Shown: positions 1-9,340, counted from the stretch's first letter. The stretch: DNA of 64,000 bases from Candidatus Synchoanobacter obligatus (GCF_024259865.1 NZ_JAKUDN010000002.1:385591-449590), one strand, 5' to 3'. Notes: generated from the sequence alone by a model not told the origin. Numbers and translations are program-made.

Positions 1-104
1 CACAATCCATTAAAATTCATATGGATAAAAATAGGGTTAGATTTTTACATCCTTTACATTATAATTATTACCGGACATTACAAACCAAATTATCCCATGG
101 TGAG

Positions 105-1568
105 CTATAGTGTTAGGTTACATATACTTTCTATCATGCTATGGCACTTTTGTAAGCCATAAGATATGGGCCATGGCACCATAATACCACCATTACCAAT
201 AGGCATGAGTAGATCATCATAGCTGCTGTTATTATGACACTGATATTGATAACTGTGCTGCAGTTTGTGTGACTGCACAAAGGGATATGAACATGATAAA
301 TAGCATTGGTAACGGGTGAGATGGCTATACAATACCAAGACTCGGTCAACAGCTGTTATGGCACAAAGCCCCAATACGGCAGTTTGACCACCGAGAAGAG
401 TGAGGATGTTTGTGCTGGCATACCCTGCAAGAAAGAGCCCATAAAATGGTAAGGTATTTAATAGAAGGTTTAGCGTTATAACCCCTAGGGTATAATAAAG
501 TGAGCCATCATGATGCCGCGACATTAAATAGCCATTGCAAGATTTGGGAGTATGACCTAAAAACAATTGGATAAAGTCATGTATTGTGAAGGACAAGAGA
601 AGTTGCAGTCCTAATGTTGCAACGCTTGCGGTAAAAAATATTTGGGTGAATTGATGAGATAGTACATAAGCCCCAATAAGTGCGATACACAATAGTAGCG
701 GGATGGTGGTTGACTGTATGATCGCAAAAGATGTTTTTTGTCCTTTTGGTTCAAAAATCAGTGATTGTGTTGCAAGAAAGAACGCTAAAAGTGATGCGTA
801 TAACATTGAAAAAGAAGCGGCAACAGTCACTGCAATAATGGCAGCAATCCACCAATATGTATCACTTGAGCACTGAAACTTAAGGCGATAGTGGTTTCCA
901 ACTTGCAGCTGTCCTTCATAGTAAGAGAGGTTCTTTTGCTTGTGAGACTTAAGAGAAATAACCAAGTGCTCAGCTTCACCGAGGTGGAATACGGTGCTTG
1001 GTGTTTCATGTTCCTCAGGTAATACCGATGCAAATTTGGGGTCCAGACCTCTTATAAAGCTGCTCAAAGAATTCTCTTCGTTTTTCTCAGTAAACTGTTT
1101 GTTGCAGTCAGGTGTTATGCGAATCCTACGTTCTGGAAAAAAATTGAGGCGAGCAAGCACATCAATGGGACTTGTAGCATCCTCATTAGGAAGTGGGTAG
1201 TTGTAACCTTTAAAAGCCAAATAAGGGAAATAGAGTTCGCAAATACACCAAAACTTGTTTAAATAGGCTTTTGAGTTTATTTCATCATTTTGCATGATAG
1301 GGAGATTCGTTATCGATTCAATCACTTCTTGAAAGGTCTTTTTAGAATAGTTTTGGTACAGTTCTGTGATTAAGTCTGACTTTCCATAACGGCGATGGTA
1401 GCCGATGGCAAGGACATTACGTGCTGAGGCTTGTAAAGTAAAAAAGCCAATGAAGCAAGCTAGAGGTTGTATGCTTAGAGCAAATAATACCAAACAGACA
1501 AGTTTTAATAGTAAGCTATTGGTGAGTAACTCAAGGATAAATTTGACAAGGGTCCAAAGTAAGCTCAT
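105..1568 (-). CDS. Polytopic membrane protein of unknown function, last gene of the efflux operon
   Basis: I do not recognise this 487-residue protein. It begins with a long hydrophobic stretch (residues about 5-50), continues with a soluble region of about 180 residues rich in charged residues, and then has several hydrophobic segments (about 235-430) that look membrane-spanning. The last 60 residues are polar and Cys/Tyr/His-rich. The gene starts 3 bases after the MFS gene stops, so it should be co-transcribed with the efflux operon upstream. The link to export is only positional. It could equally be a lineage-specific envelope or host-interaction protein. Confidence 0.6.
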   Translation of the reverse strand: MSLLWTLVKFILELLTNSLLLKLVCLVLFALSIQPLACFIGFFTLQASARNVLAIGYHRRYGKSDLITELYQNYSKKTFQEVIESITNLPIMQNDEINSKAYLNKFWCICELYFPYLAFKGYNYPLPNEDATSPIDVLARLNFFPERRIRITPDCNKQFTEKNEENSLSSFIRGLDPKFASVLPEEHETPSTVFHLGEAEHLVISLKSHKQKNLSYYEGQLQVGNHYRLKFQCSSDTYWWIAAIIAVTVAASFSMLYASLLAFFLATQSLIFEPKGQKTSFAIIQSTTIPLLLCIALIGAYVLSHQFTQIFFTASVATLGLQLLLSFTIHDFIQLFLGHTPKSCNGYLMSRHHDGSLYYTLGVITLNLLLNTLPFYGLFLAGYASTNILTLLGGQTAVLGLCAITAVDRVLVLYSHLTRYQCYLSCSYPFVQSHKLQHSYQYQCHNNSSYDDLLMPIGNGGIMVPWPISYGLQKCHSMIESICNLTL

Positions 1569-1571
1569 GAT

Positions 1572-2780
1572 TTAGGCCTGTGTGTTTGGTAGCTTATAGC
1601 TTGCGATAATTCCCAATAGCAGGACAACAAAAATAGGACTGAAGCAGTATTGAAAGTCATGGAGTTGGTATTCTTGTGTGTCTGCTAAGCTTAACAGATA
1701 GTTGACCAGTGGTTGAATGGCAAAGCCTCCAGCAATCACCCCAACATTACAAAAGCTAACAGCAGTTGCGAGGGTTTGTTTTGGGCTATAATCAGAGATC
1801 AGGCTAAAGGCGACCGGTTGCCCACCGGCAGAGATACCTGCAGTGAACAATAAGCCATTGATGAGATACATATGAGTGATGGATCCTGAAAGCAGTACCC
1901 CCAATGCCAGAGCACTGATCACATACATGAAAATAATGGGCAAGGCTTTATTGGTAGTGTGTTCACACCAATAGCCTGCTAAAGGACTGGATACAGCAAT
2001 ACCAATCCACATCCAAAACATTTGTTCAGTGGCGTGGGTCAGAGAAACCCCTTGTAGTTTGCTCAAATAATGGATTCCCCAAGCCTCAGCAAAGCCCCCA
2101 GCAATGGACCAACTGGTCATGGCAATCAATGCCACTTGCCAATAACGCTTATTGGAGACAACGGCATAAATAGCTTCATAGATGGGCAAGGATGGTTCTG
2201 ATGCTTCGGTGTTGGTGTTATTTTCCTTTATAAATAAGAAGAACAAGATCAATAACACGATGGCCAAGTAGGTTGAGGTTAAACTGGCATCACGCCATCC
2301 CAATGTTTTCACCAACGTTGATGCAGGACTCGATAGCATGGCACCCGCACAACCAATAAATTGAATCATACCAGCAGCAGTCCCAAACATATGCTTGGGT
2401 AACCACTGTTTTACAAGAGACATCGGTGCAACGAATGCGGCACCACAACAGATACCAATGAGAACTCGCGCCAAAATTGGGAGTATAATGCCATTGGCTG
2501 CTTGAAACGCAAAGCTACCAATAATACAACCAAGCATCCCAAATAACATGATTCTTCTGGCCCCATAACGGTCAATCATTAATCCTGCAGGAATTTGAAC
2601 ACTGGCATACGATACCAAAAAAGCCACACTAATGAGTCCAACACCATTACTACCAACGGATAAGTCTTGCATCAGCTCTAATGTCATCACTGATGGCAAT
2701 ACTCTAATAAAAAACATATATAAGTAATAGGTAGCAGCCAAACCAACGATGGCAGAGCCTTTAATAATCATTTTATTCAT
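1572..2780 (-). CDS. MFS transporter
   Basis: A 402-residue major facilitator superfamily carrier with about 12 hydrophobic segments in the inner membrane. The loop between helices 2 and 3 has the MFS signature (GLMIDRYGARRIM, about residues 67-79). Later helices carry the Gly/Ala/Ser-rich packing typical of the family (for example FTAGISAGGQPVAFS). The substrate cannot be told from sequence; it looks closer to organic-anion/metabolite MFS carriers than to the Bcr drug exporter at 35.8-37.0 kb. It overlaps the preceding zinc-finger gene by 8 bases, which indicates translational coupling in the efflux operon. Confidence 0.88.
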   Translation of the reverse strand: MNKMIIKGSAIVGLAATYYLYMFFIRVLPSVMTLELMQDLSVGSNGVGLISVAFLVSYASVQIPAGLMIDRYGARRIMLFGMLGCIIGSFAFQAANGIILPILARVLIGICCGAAFVAPMSLVKQWLPKHMFGTAAGMIQFIGCAGAMLSSPASTLVKTLGWRDASLTSTYLAIVLLILFFLFIKENNTNTEASEPSLPIYEAIYAVVSNKRYWQVALIAMTSWSIAGGFAEAWGIHYLSKLQGVSLTHATEQMFWMWIGIAVSSPLAGYWCEHTTNKALPIIFMYVISALALGVLLSGSITHMYLINGLLFTAGISAGGQPVAFSLISDYSPKQTLATAVSFCNVGVIAGGFAIQPLVNYLLSLADTQEYQLHDFQYCFSPIFVVLLLGIIASYKLPNTQA

Positions 2781-2961
2781 TTGTTATCCTTTGATATTCT
2801 AAGCCGCAATAAGGGCAGCGTTGTGTATTATTTGATACATCGAGTGTCACTCTTGGGTGCTCAAACGTTACAGAGTCTCCGATTGGAGGGCAGGTAACCA
2901 CTTGTTCAGTCACGAGAATGGTCTCATGATGACCAGTCTTTTCTTGTTTGATAGCAGTCAT
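2773..2961 (-). CDS. Small CHCC-type zinc-finger protein
   Basis: A 62-residue protein when started at the ATG at 2961; a TTG 18 bases upstream would overlap the RND gene. The C-terminal half holds one potential zinc site in C-x8-H-x13/14-C-x2-C spacing (VTCPP, then EHPRV, then CPYCG), as in the zf-CHCC family related to the mitochondrial complex I subunit NDUFS6. Bacterial members are small cytoplasmic proteins of unclear function. It sits 4 bases after the RND gene and overlaps the MFS gene. Nothing in the sequence explains why it belongs to an efflux operon. Confidence 0.75.
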   Translation of the reverse strand: MTAIKQEKTGHHETILVTEQVVTCPPIGDSVTFEHPRVTLDVSNNTQRCPYCGLEYQRITNE

Positions 2962-2965
2962 GTAT

Positions 2966-5900
2966 TCACTCAGATACAACGCTCAGTATAGCAGGTAAGA
3001 ACAGTAAAATCCAGATGGTCCCAAACAGCAGTCCAAAGGCAATGGTAATTGCCATAGGGATTAAAAACTGAGCTTGGAAAGACGTTTCGAACATTAAGGG
3101 CAACAGCCCGCCAATGGTGGTTAAGGAGGTGAGTATTACCGCTCTAAAACGGTCTGATGATGTTCGGATTAAGGCATCTTCTAGAGATGCTTTTTGCCGC
3201 AGTTTTTGGAAATACAGTGTGAGAATAATGGAGTCATTGACAGTCACCCCCATCAACCCAAAGAAACCAAATAGTGAGAGTAGGGTAATGTCAAAGCCTA
3301 GCAACCAGTGTCCAAGGACCCCTCCGGTTAAACTCAGGGGTACAGTGAGCAAAATCGCAAAAGGGACTTTAAACGAGTTAGAGGACCACGTTAGGATTAA
3401 GAAGATGGTAAATACCCCAATGATGGCACCATTTTTCAGTTCAGAGATAATCCGCTGTTGGTCTTGTTTGATTTTACCAGAGCCTGTAATGACATTATAA
3501 CGGCTTTCAACATCGGGAATCACTTGATCATTGAGCATGGCATCAACAGCATAGGTATTGGTGAGATTGCTATCAATTTGTGCGGATACCATGGCAGTTC
3601 TACGTCGGTCTTTACGAATTAACTGCTGAGGCTTCTGGCTGGTCTTGATATCCGCAATTTCTCCTAAAGGAATATGACCACCATTAGGTATAACAATCGG
3701 TAGGGTGAACAATTGGTCTTTTAGCGCAATACTTGACTCAGGAAGCCTTACCGTTACATCAATTTCCTGGTCATCATAGGATAGTGAAAACTGTTTGCTT
3801 TGCATCAAGTAAGAAGAGACTTGTGAGTAGAGTTTCTGGTTATCTAAACCAGTAAACAACATGGTATCATGAAGGGTAAAGTAATGATTGGGGATGAATG
3901 TTGAGATATCATCTTTAATATTATACACCCCGGTGAATGATTGCAGCTGGTTCTTAATGGCTTCAATTGCAGACATGAGTTGTGTTTCATCACCAGTTAA
4001 TTCCACTTGGATGGTTTCACTCGGAGGACCACTTCTTGGCTGATCAATAATCAGTTGGTTGATAATATTGTCTCTAGGAGGGTTCTTATTTAAAGCCTCA
4101 ATTAAGATTTGGTTTGACGTCTCTCGTTTGTCTTGTTCGGTTAACCAAATCTGAATCCCATGGTCAATAGGGTTGGGGTCATATCGTTCCGATAACCGTT
4201 GGTTCATCGCCACATAGTGTTGTTTGATGACACTGTTATCAATATTGTTGATGGTATCTAGGCTATAGGCTTCAAGCTTTTCTAAATAGGCTTGCTTTTC
4301 CTCAAAGGTGGCTTTAGAAACGAAATCGACTTCAATAATAACCCGGTCAGAGGTATAGCTTGGAAAGAAGCTAAACTTAATATGTCCGGTTGAGATCATG
4401 GCCACAGTTAAAAATACAAAGGAGACAGCTCCTGTAAAAATAATGGCTTTTTGGTGTATGGCCATCTTGATTAAGGGTAGGAAGTAACGGATTTTAAACA
4501 GTCTTAGCCGTTTTTGAAAGTCAGTGATCTCTTTACTGGGCACCGGTACCGTAGAGAGATGCTTGGGTAGGATGAAGAAACATTCAATAAGGGATGCAAC
4601 AATCACTGTGATCACCACCACAGGGATTTCTCTTAAGAATTGCCCAGTGACCCCTGAGATGAATAAGAGTGGAAAGAAGGCAGCAAGAGTGGTTAATGAT
4701 GAGGTCATAATAGGCCTGACCATATCACTGGCAGCCGCTTTTGCGGCTGAAGCAGACGACATAAAACGACTTAAGGTGGTATGCCTTTCTCCCACCACAA
4801 TCGCATCATCCACAATGATCCCTAAAGACAGAATCATGGCAAATAATGAAATCATATTGATTTGGAAGCCCAAGGGATAGATCACTGCCAGTGTTCCTAA
4901 AATAGAAATGGGAATTCCCATCCCAACCCAAAAAGCTGTTCGCTTACTGAGAAAGTAGGAGAGCAGTACGGCAATAAGTACCAATCCAGCTACCCCGTTT
5001 TTCCCCAATAGGAATAGACGATCATAGAAGTAAGACCAGGTTTCATCGTAAACACTAACCTCAAAACCTTCTGGTTGATAAGACGCATACCAATTCTCTA
5101 ATCGATTGGCAACAGTTAAGAGATCCTGATTCTCTGCTCTAAAGACCCTGAGTTCGCCTACGGCTTGATTCTTTTGAAATAATCTAGGGGTTTTCTCAGA
5201 GGCTTGAAAGTATGCATTTTGGAAGATATGACTGGCTTTATAAGCAAACTGATCATTTAAATGTATCGACCAATCCAATTTAGTCACACTATCAAAAGGC
5301 GTCCCCACTTCAGAAGAAGAGTATTGCCCAGATTCACCCAAGAACCCAGCAGGGTATTCAATCAGCATTTGTTTAATGGCAGTAGATAGGGTATTTAGGT
5401 CTACTTGTTGTGCCATGAGCCATTGAGGATTAACCTCTAATATCAACTCTAAATTGGCATCTCCCGTCGCTGTGACAGAGGTAATCCCAGCGCCTTTTAA
5501 TTCCGCTCGAATCTTCTGTAATGTCTTTTTTAACTGCTGAATAGAGACATCCCGAACCAAGAGTCTGGCCACTTGTTCTTTGGGCTCTACAATACGGGTT
5601 TGCCAATCTTCAACATCATCAGGTAACTTGGTCACATCATAGGCTTGAGAGACCTCTTGCCTGGCCACATTCAGATCTTGATCTTGGAAGAAACTCAAGA
5701 CCATCGTCGCACTGCCCATATGAGAAATGGCCGTTATGGTATCCAAACCATTAATACCATCCACTTCATTTTCAGCAGGTAAAATCACATCTGTTTCTAA
5801 CTGTTTTGCAGAAGCACCAGGCCAGATAAACGTGGTATAAATCTGTGGGATGGTCAGATTCGGGATCAATTGGGTTTGGGTGTTGTATGCCCCGGTAATC

Positions 5901-5992
5901 CCAACAACAGCAACAATGATTAACAGGGTATGCGCAAAGACTTTATTGTCGACACAATAACGTATAAAACGAAAGATGGCCGAGTCATTCAT
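2966..5992 (-). CDS. RND-family efflux pump, inner-membrane subunit
   Basis: A 1008-residue resistance-nodulation-division transporter (AcrB/MdtBC-like) that would use the proton gradient to drive export across both membranes. An N-terminal membrane helix is followed by a periplasmic porter region opening with a family-typical segment (TDVILPAENEVDGINGL). A helix cluster at about 325-480 contains the acidic pair in the fourth helix (LGIIVDDAIVVGERH) that carries protons in this family. The second half repeats the layout with a second porter domain and helices from about 850. The start overlaps the adaptor gene by 8 bases (ATGAATGA). No outer-membrane TolC-type partner is in the window. Confidence 0.93.
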   Translation of the reverse strand: MNDSAIFRFIRYCVDNKVFAHTLLIIVAVVGITGAYNTQTQLIPNLTIPQIYTTFIWPGASAKQLETDVILPAENEVDGINGLDTITAISHMGSATMVLSFFQDQDLNVARQEVSQAYDVTKLPDDVEDWQTRIVEPKEQVARLLVRDVSIQQLKKTLQKIRAELKGAGITSVTATGDANLELILEVNPQWLMAQQVDLNTLSTAIKQMLIEYPAGFLGESGQYSSSEVGTPFDSVTKLDWSIHLNDQFAYKASHIFQNAYFQASEKTPRLFQKNQAVGELRVFRAENQDLLTVANRLENWYASYQPEGFEVSVYDETWSYFYDRLFLLGKNGVAGLVLIAVLLSYFLSKRTAFWVGMGIPISILGTLAVIYPLGFQINMISLFAMILSLGIIVDDAIVVGERHTTLSRFMSSASAAKAAASDMVRPIMTSSLTTLAAFFPLLFISGVTGQFLREIPVVVITVIVASLIECFFILPKHLSTVPVPSKEITDFQKRLRLFKIRYFLPLIKMAIHQKAIIFTGAVSFVFLTVAMISTGHIKFSFFPSYTSDRVIIEVDFVSKATFEEKQAYLEKLEAYSLDTINNIDNSVIKQHYVAMNQRLSERYDPNPIDHGIQIWLTEQDKRETSNQILIEALNKNPPRDNIINQLIIDQPRSGPPSETIQVELTGDETQLMSAIEAIKNQLQSFTGVYNIKDDISTFIPNHYFTLHDTMLFTGLDNQKLYSQVSSYLMQSKQFSLSYDDQEIDVTVRLPESSIALKDQLFTLPIVIPNGGHIPLGEIADIKTSQKPQQLIRKDRRRTAMVSAQIDSNLTNTYAVDAMLNDQVIPDVESRYNVITGSGKIKQDQQRIISELKNGAIIGVFTIFLILTWSSNSFKVPFAILLTVPLSLTGGVLGHWLLGFDITLLSLFGFFGLMGVTVNDSIILTLYFQKLRQKASLEDALIRTSSDRFRAVILTSLTTIGGLLPLMFETSFQAQFLIPMAITIAFGLLFGTIWILLFLPAILSVVSE

Positions 5993-7196
5993 AGCTCACC
6001 TTTAACCCAGTCTTGGGTCTTGGTAGTCTAGAAGTCACCACCAGATCACCCTCTTTGATCTCTGGGCTGGTAACCAAGTATTCGGTCATATGATGCTGAT
6101 ACAACCGTCCTAGAATTTGAATATTCACTTTTTGTAATGCACCATCAATCACCAGATAAACATAATCAAAGGCTTCTTCATAAATCGCTGATTCTGGCAA
6201 CGCAATACTGGGACTTTCAAGCTGAAACTCCAATCCAATACTCACCACCTGACCAATAGGGTAGAGCACAGGCTCTCCCTCATAATGAAACTGAGTATTT
6301 AAATGAGCCTGTCCCTCATCCACTTGAGGATCAACATGCACCAACTGTAGCGAACTGTGCTGTTCATTCTGTATCTTGGCCGTGACTTGATCATTCAGTT
6401 GTCCATAATAAATAGTGGGTATATACGCTTCAATATAGGTGTTTTTAGGATCAATAATGGCACATAGACTACTACCTTTGGGTAAGAAATCACCCACTTG
6501 CTTGTCAAGGTCACTGATCACCCCATCCATGGGTGATCGAATCTCAGCTTTTGAAATATCAATATTATTATCCAAATAAGCCATATTCTTTTGTACCAAA
6601 TCACTCTTAGCCTGATCGACTTGGTGTACCAATGTTTGTCTTTGTTTCTTACTGTTTTGTAAAGCCTTAGACCGTTGGTTCACTGTATCGGTTCTCTGAT
6701 TCAGTCCGGTCTTACTCCGAAACTTCTGATCAATATTTTGATACCGTTCCAAATCATCTTCTGCAGTCTTAAGCAGTTCTTGATCATGCTCAATCACCAC
6801 ATCTAAATGTTCTATCTCACTATTTAGCCGTTGGATCTGATGTTGAAACTTCTCAATATCTTGCTCTAAGCTGACCTGTTTTATCTTAAGGTCCGTGGTA
6901 TCCAATAACGCCAAGAGTTGATGTTGTTCAACCACACTACCATTTTGAATGGGCCTACTGACAATACTCGACGCAATCTCAGTATCAATCCGTCTAGGCC
7001 CTAAAGCCTTCACCTTCCCATATACTGTAACCATATTGGGATATGATTGATATGACGCTTGTAAGACATCCACTCTCTCAGCAGGGATCGTTGGAATCTC
7101 GGTTTTCGGAGAAAAAGCCGTAATAGACAGTATTCCCCATATCACCAACGTGATGAGAATGATTTTGATTACCGTACGTTTAGTGGATCCATCCAT
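5985..7196 (-). CDS. RND efflux periplasmic adaptor (HlyD/AcrA-type membrane fusion protein)
   Basis: A 403-residue adaptor linking the RND pump to an outer-membrane channel. One N-terminal membrane segment (about residues 9-28) is followed by the split lipoyl-like half (RIDTEIASSIVSRPIQNGS), a long coiled-coil hairpin (about 100-215), the second lipoyl half (AEIRSPMDGVISDLDKQVGD) and a beta-barrel region. It is the first gene of the pump operon and starts 25 bases after the 574-residue gene ends. A copy of its first ~45 bases and its upstream region is present again around 9026-9070, the trace of a local duplication. Confidence 0.9.
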   Translation of the reverse strand: MDGSTKRTVIKIILITLVIWGILSITAFSPKTEIPTIPAERVDVLQASYQSYPNMVTVYGKVKALGPRRIDTEIASSIVSRPIQNGSVVEQHQLLALLDTTDLKIKQVSLEQDIEKFQHQIQRLNSEIEHLDVVIEHDQELLKTAEDDLERYQNIDQKFRSKTGLNQRTDTVNQRSKALQNSKKQRQTLVHQVDQAKSDLVQKNMAYLDNNIDISKAEIRSPMDGVISDLDKQVGDFLPKGSSLCAIIDPKNTYIEAYIPTIYYGQLNDQVTAKIQNEQHSSLQLVHVDPQVDEGQAHLNTQFHYEGEPVLYPIGQVVSIGLEFQLESPSIALPESAIYEEAFDYVYLVIDGALQKVNIQILGRLYQHHMTEYLVTSPEIKEGDLVVTSRLPRPKTGLKVSYE

Positions 7197-7405
7197 CTGA
7201 AACTAACTCCTACTTGATATTTTAATGCATCCTCATAGACATATCAAGTAGGGATCTAAGACTGGCTAAGCAGTGGATCCTGGGGTCTTCCCCCCCCCCA
7301 TTATCTTGTAAAGTTCTAAAAGAATTGTCGTTTCCTGCTGCTTGGCTTCTATCTTTGCGTTCTGCGTCAACCTTGGCTTGGATACCTGCTGCAAAACTTG
7401 GCATT
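7150..7405. repeat. Duplicated segment, copy 1 (hlyD start plus 3' end of the 574-residue gene)
   Basis: This stretch is clearly similar to 9026-9280 in the same orientation. It covers the first 45 or so bases of the adaptor gene, the short intergenic gap, and the last ~180 bases of the 574-residue gene. Long blocks are identical, for example the gap sequence GCATCCTCATAGACATATCA. Differences include the homopolymer (C10 here, C6 in the other copy) and scattered substitutions. Confidence 0.9.
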
Positions 7406-8946
7406 TGTTGAGCAAGTTTAGCTACTTCTTTAGCTGACATTTTTTTCCACAGGCTTTGGCTAGCCTCTGCAGAAGACAAAACATCCTTGCCGCTTGCTGG
7501 ACGACTCTCATCATTATTGCCCGTAGCATGAACAAGCATGAAATTATTCTCCCTTTTTTTCATATAAACCGCCCGTTTTGTATCTTGATCATTAGAATTT
7601 TCTGGTTGATTTGCGCCTGCATCAGGATGGGTTACAACACTGTCAAAGTCTGCAAAAGGATCGCGCTCTGTCTCACCTGCCGTAAGTGTTTCAGTATGAG
7701 AAGGGGGTTGCTTATATTTGCCTCCCATAGCCTCTATCTGTTTCTGTAATTCTGTATTATTAACCTCAGTCCCCTTTATTTGCCTAAGTTTTCTGTACTC
7801 ATCTTGTAGTTTATCCAAGTATTTTATTTTTCCCGTATCCAGTTCTTTCTTGGTGACGGGTTGTGTCCATTTCTTAGAAGCCATACAACCTTCAACCCAG
7901 GCAAAAACAGAACATAGCTCTGTAGTAGGAATAGCCTGAAATAAAACTGGCGTTCCTAGCTGAACAGTTAGAAATGGACTGCCTGGTAGATCAAATTGTT
8001 CATTGATTCGAGAACCTACGTGCTGCTTTAGGGTTCCCCCAGGCTGTGTCTCCTCTATGTTCTTAGAGTTATGGGCCATTGAATTACCGTAACATTTGAA
8101 AATCCTTTGCAGTGCCGTAGATTTCTGGATCATTTTAACCATACCTTCAGCTGTTAACGTATCAGCCGGATTTTTTGGTAGATCTTTGATAGAAGAATCG
8201 TCGCAAAATTTTTCAAAAACATTCCCTCTCTCCTTCATGTTAGGATTGTCCTTAACTAACTGATCAATCTTACTTAACTGATCAATCTTACTCCTTCTGC
8301 GAAAGATCCATGCAAAAAAAATACGATCTTTCTTTTGTGCTTTGGGAGTTAAACCCAAACATAAATTTTTTGCAACACCTATTAGGTCTTTTCCCTCCGT
8401 TATATTAGCTCCGTTGGATACAACATCTTTTACCATTTCGGATTTTGCAGGCACTCTACCAACAGCTGCATCTGTTAACTTTTCGCTAGAATTAGAGCCT
8501 TGTAATATAATGCCTATTAGTGCTTGGTTGCTTGATGCTTTATCCACCACGGTTTGTGAAGGTTTTTTTTGCCGTTTTTGTGTTTTTACGGATGCCAGAT
8601 TGACATCTGCTGCAGCAAGAGTCTTAACGAACGCTACTAGCCCTCCGTCTATGGCCTGTTTTTGGTTTGGAAAAACGTCTTTTAAAAAATCTTTCTCTTC
8701 ATTCTTAAGTTGTACTGCTGTGCTCGTCACTTGTATCCTACCAAGAGTCATAATTAATTTTTGCTTTTGCTCTGGTAAAGATAGCTTATCTGCTTTTGCA
8801 AGTTCTTTTGGTGATATTCCCTGAACAATAGTAGCCTGTAATGCCTGAGCCAGTTTTAACTTGAATAGCTCTTTTTCTTGTTCTGGTGTTATTTTTCCTT
8901 TTTTGTTTATTTTAATCAAATCATAGTCAATATCTATGTTCATCAT
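7222..8946 (-). CDS. Large unknown protein, effector candidate, with a G10 tract near the C-terminus
   Basis: An unrecognised 574-residue, mostly hydrophilic protein. A central segment (LIGVAKNLC ... GSPFLTVQLGTPVLFQAI ... ELCSVFAWVEGC) resembles in pattern the middle of the 794-residue protein at 9601-11985. The last 150 residues are polar and look disordered. On the coding strand a run of ten G (7299-7290) lies 22 codons before the stop. With nine or twelve G the frame would end earlier, at a TAG that gives a STA C-terminus, as in the decayed copy at 9139-9339. The start ATG at 8946 follows a GGGAG ribosome site. It lies directly upstream of the efflux operon. The effector role is inferred from lineage-specific character and context. 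Confidence 0.65.
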   Translation of the reverse strand: MMNIDIDYDLIKINKKGKITPEQEKELFKLKLAQALQATIVQGISPKELAKADKLSLPEQKQKLIMTLGRIQVTSTAVQLKNEEKDFLKDVFPNQKQAIDGGLVAFVKTLAAADVNLASVKTQKRQKKPSQTVVDKASSNQALIGIILQGSNSSEKLTDAAVGRVPAKSEMVKDVVSNGANITEGKDLIGVAKNLCLGLTPKAQKKDRIFFAWIFRRRSKIDQLSKIDQLVKDNPNMKERGNVFEKFCDDSSIKDLPKNPADTLTAEGMVKMIQKSTALQRIFKCYGNSMAHNSKNIEETQPGGTLKQHVGSRINEQFDLPGSPFLTVQLGTPVLFQAIPTTELCSVFAWVEGCMASKKWTQPVTKKELDTGKIKYLDKLQDEYRKLRQIKGTEVNNTELQKQIEAMGGKYKQPPSHTETLTAGETERDPFADFDSVVTHPDAGANQPENSNDQDTKRAVYMKKRENNFMLVHATGNNDESRPASGKDVLSSAEASQSLWKKMSAKEVAKLAQQMPSFAAGIQAKVDAERKDRSQAAGNDNSFRTLQDNGGGEDPRIHCLASLRSLLDMSMRMH

Positions 8947-8967
8947 ACTCTCCCAATTATTTTGGTT

Positions 8968-9000
8968 ATTCTATTCTAGCCCCTTTTTTTGATTTGACAG
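8968..9000 (-). promoter_or_regulatory. Shared promoter-like element before the 574-residue gene
   Basis: On the minus strand CTGTCA (9000-8995), an A-rich spacer of 16 ending in GGGGC, and TAGAAT (8978-8973) are followed by AACC. TAGAAT occurs twice, overlapping in TAGAATAGAATAACC. The 60 bases from CTGTCA to the ribosome site are almost the same as those before the 794-residue gene. On the other strand the same site reads TTTGACAG. Confidence 0.55.
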
Positions 9001-9025
9001 ACAAAGAATTGATTTTGAGATAAAT

Positions 9026-9280
9026 ATGAGAATAATTTTGATTGCCGTACGTTTAGTGGATCCATCCATCTGAAACTTACTCGAACTAAATGTTTTAATG
9101 CATCCTCATAGACATATCAAGTAGGGATCTAAGACTGGCTAAGCAGTGGATACTGGGCTATTCCCCCCATCATCTTGTAAAGTTATAGAAGTACTGCCAC
9201 TTTCTGCCTTTTGGCTTCTATCTTTGCGTTCTGCGTCAACCCTGGCTTGGATACGTGCTTCCACATTTGGTTTTTGGTAT
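9026..9280. repeat. Duplicated segment, copy 2
   Basis: Second copy of the segment at 7150-7405. The left boundary lies just after the promoter region of the 574-residue gene (join near 9025), and the right boundary lies inside the C-terminal coding region, where similarity fades near 9280. The homopolymer here is C6, which keeps the frame that ends in TAG. Confidence 0.88.
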
Positions 9281-9339
9281 GTCCTTCCATTTGCCTTGAA
9301 TTTAACGAGTATATGTTTGATTTCACTATCTCTGCTCAC
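9026..9339 (-). pseudogene. Decayed second copy of the 574-residue gene's 3' end and of the hlyD start
   Basis: The segment 9026-9280 matches 7150-7405. An open frame at 9339-9139 still encodes a tail like that of the 574-residue protein (RIQARVDAERKDRSQ, then LQDDGG and a STA end), but the remaining 500 residues are missing. After it comes a copy of the efflux adaptor's first codons with no adaptor gene following. The simplest reading is a tandem duplication of 'effector gene plus hlyD start' whose outer copy has decayed. Residues before position about 25 of the remnant do not match the intact protein. Confidence 0.8.
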
Positions 9340-9340
9340 T

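Noticed and set aside
3114-3500. 128-codon plus-strand frame opposite the RND gene
   Set aside because: Antisense shadow of a well-conserved RND C-terminal region.
8342-8824. 160-codon plus-strand frame opposite the 574-residue gene
   Set aside because: Antisense shadow of a real coding region; Ser/Thr/Cys-rich composition as expected for a reverse frame.
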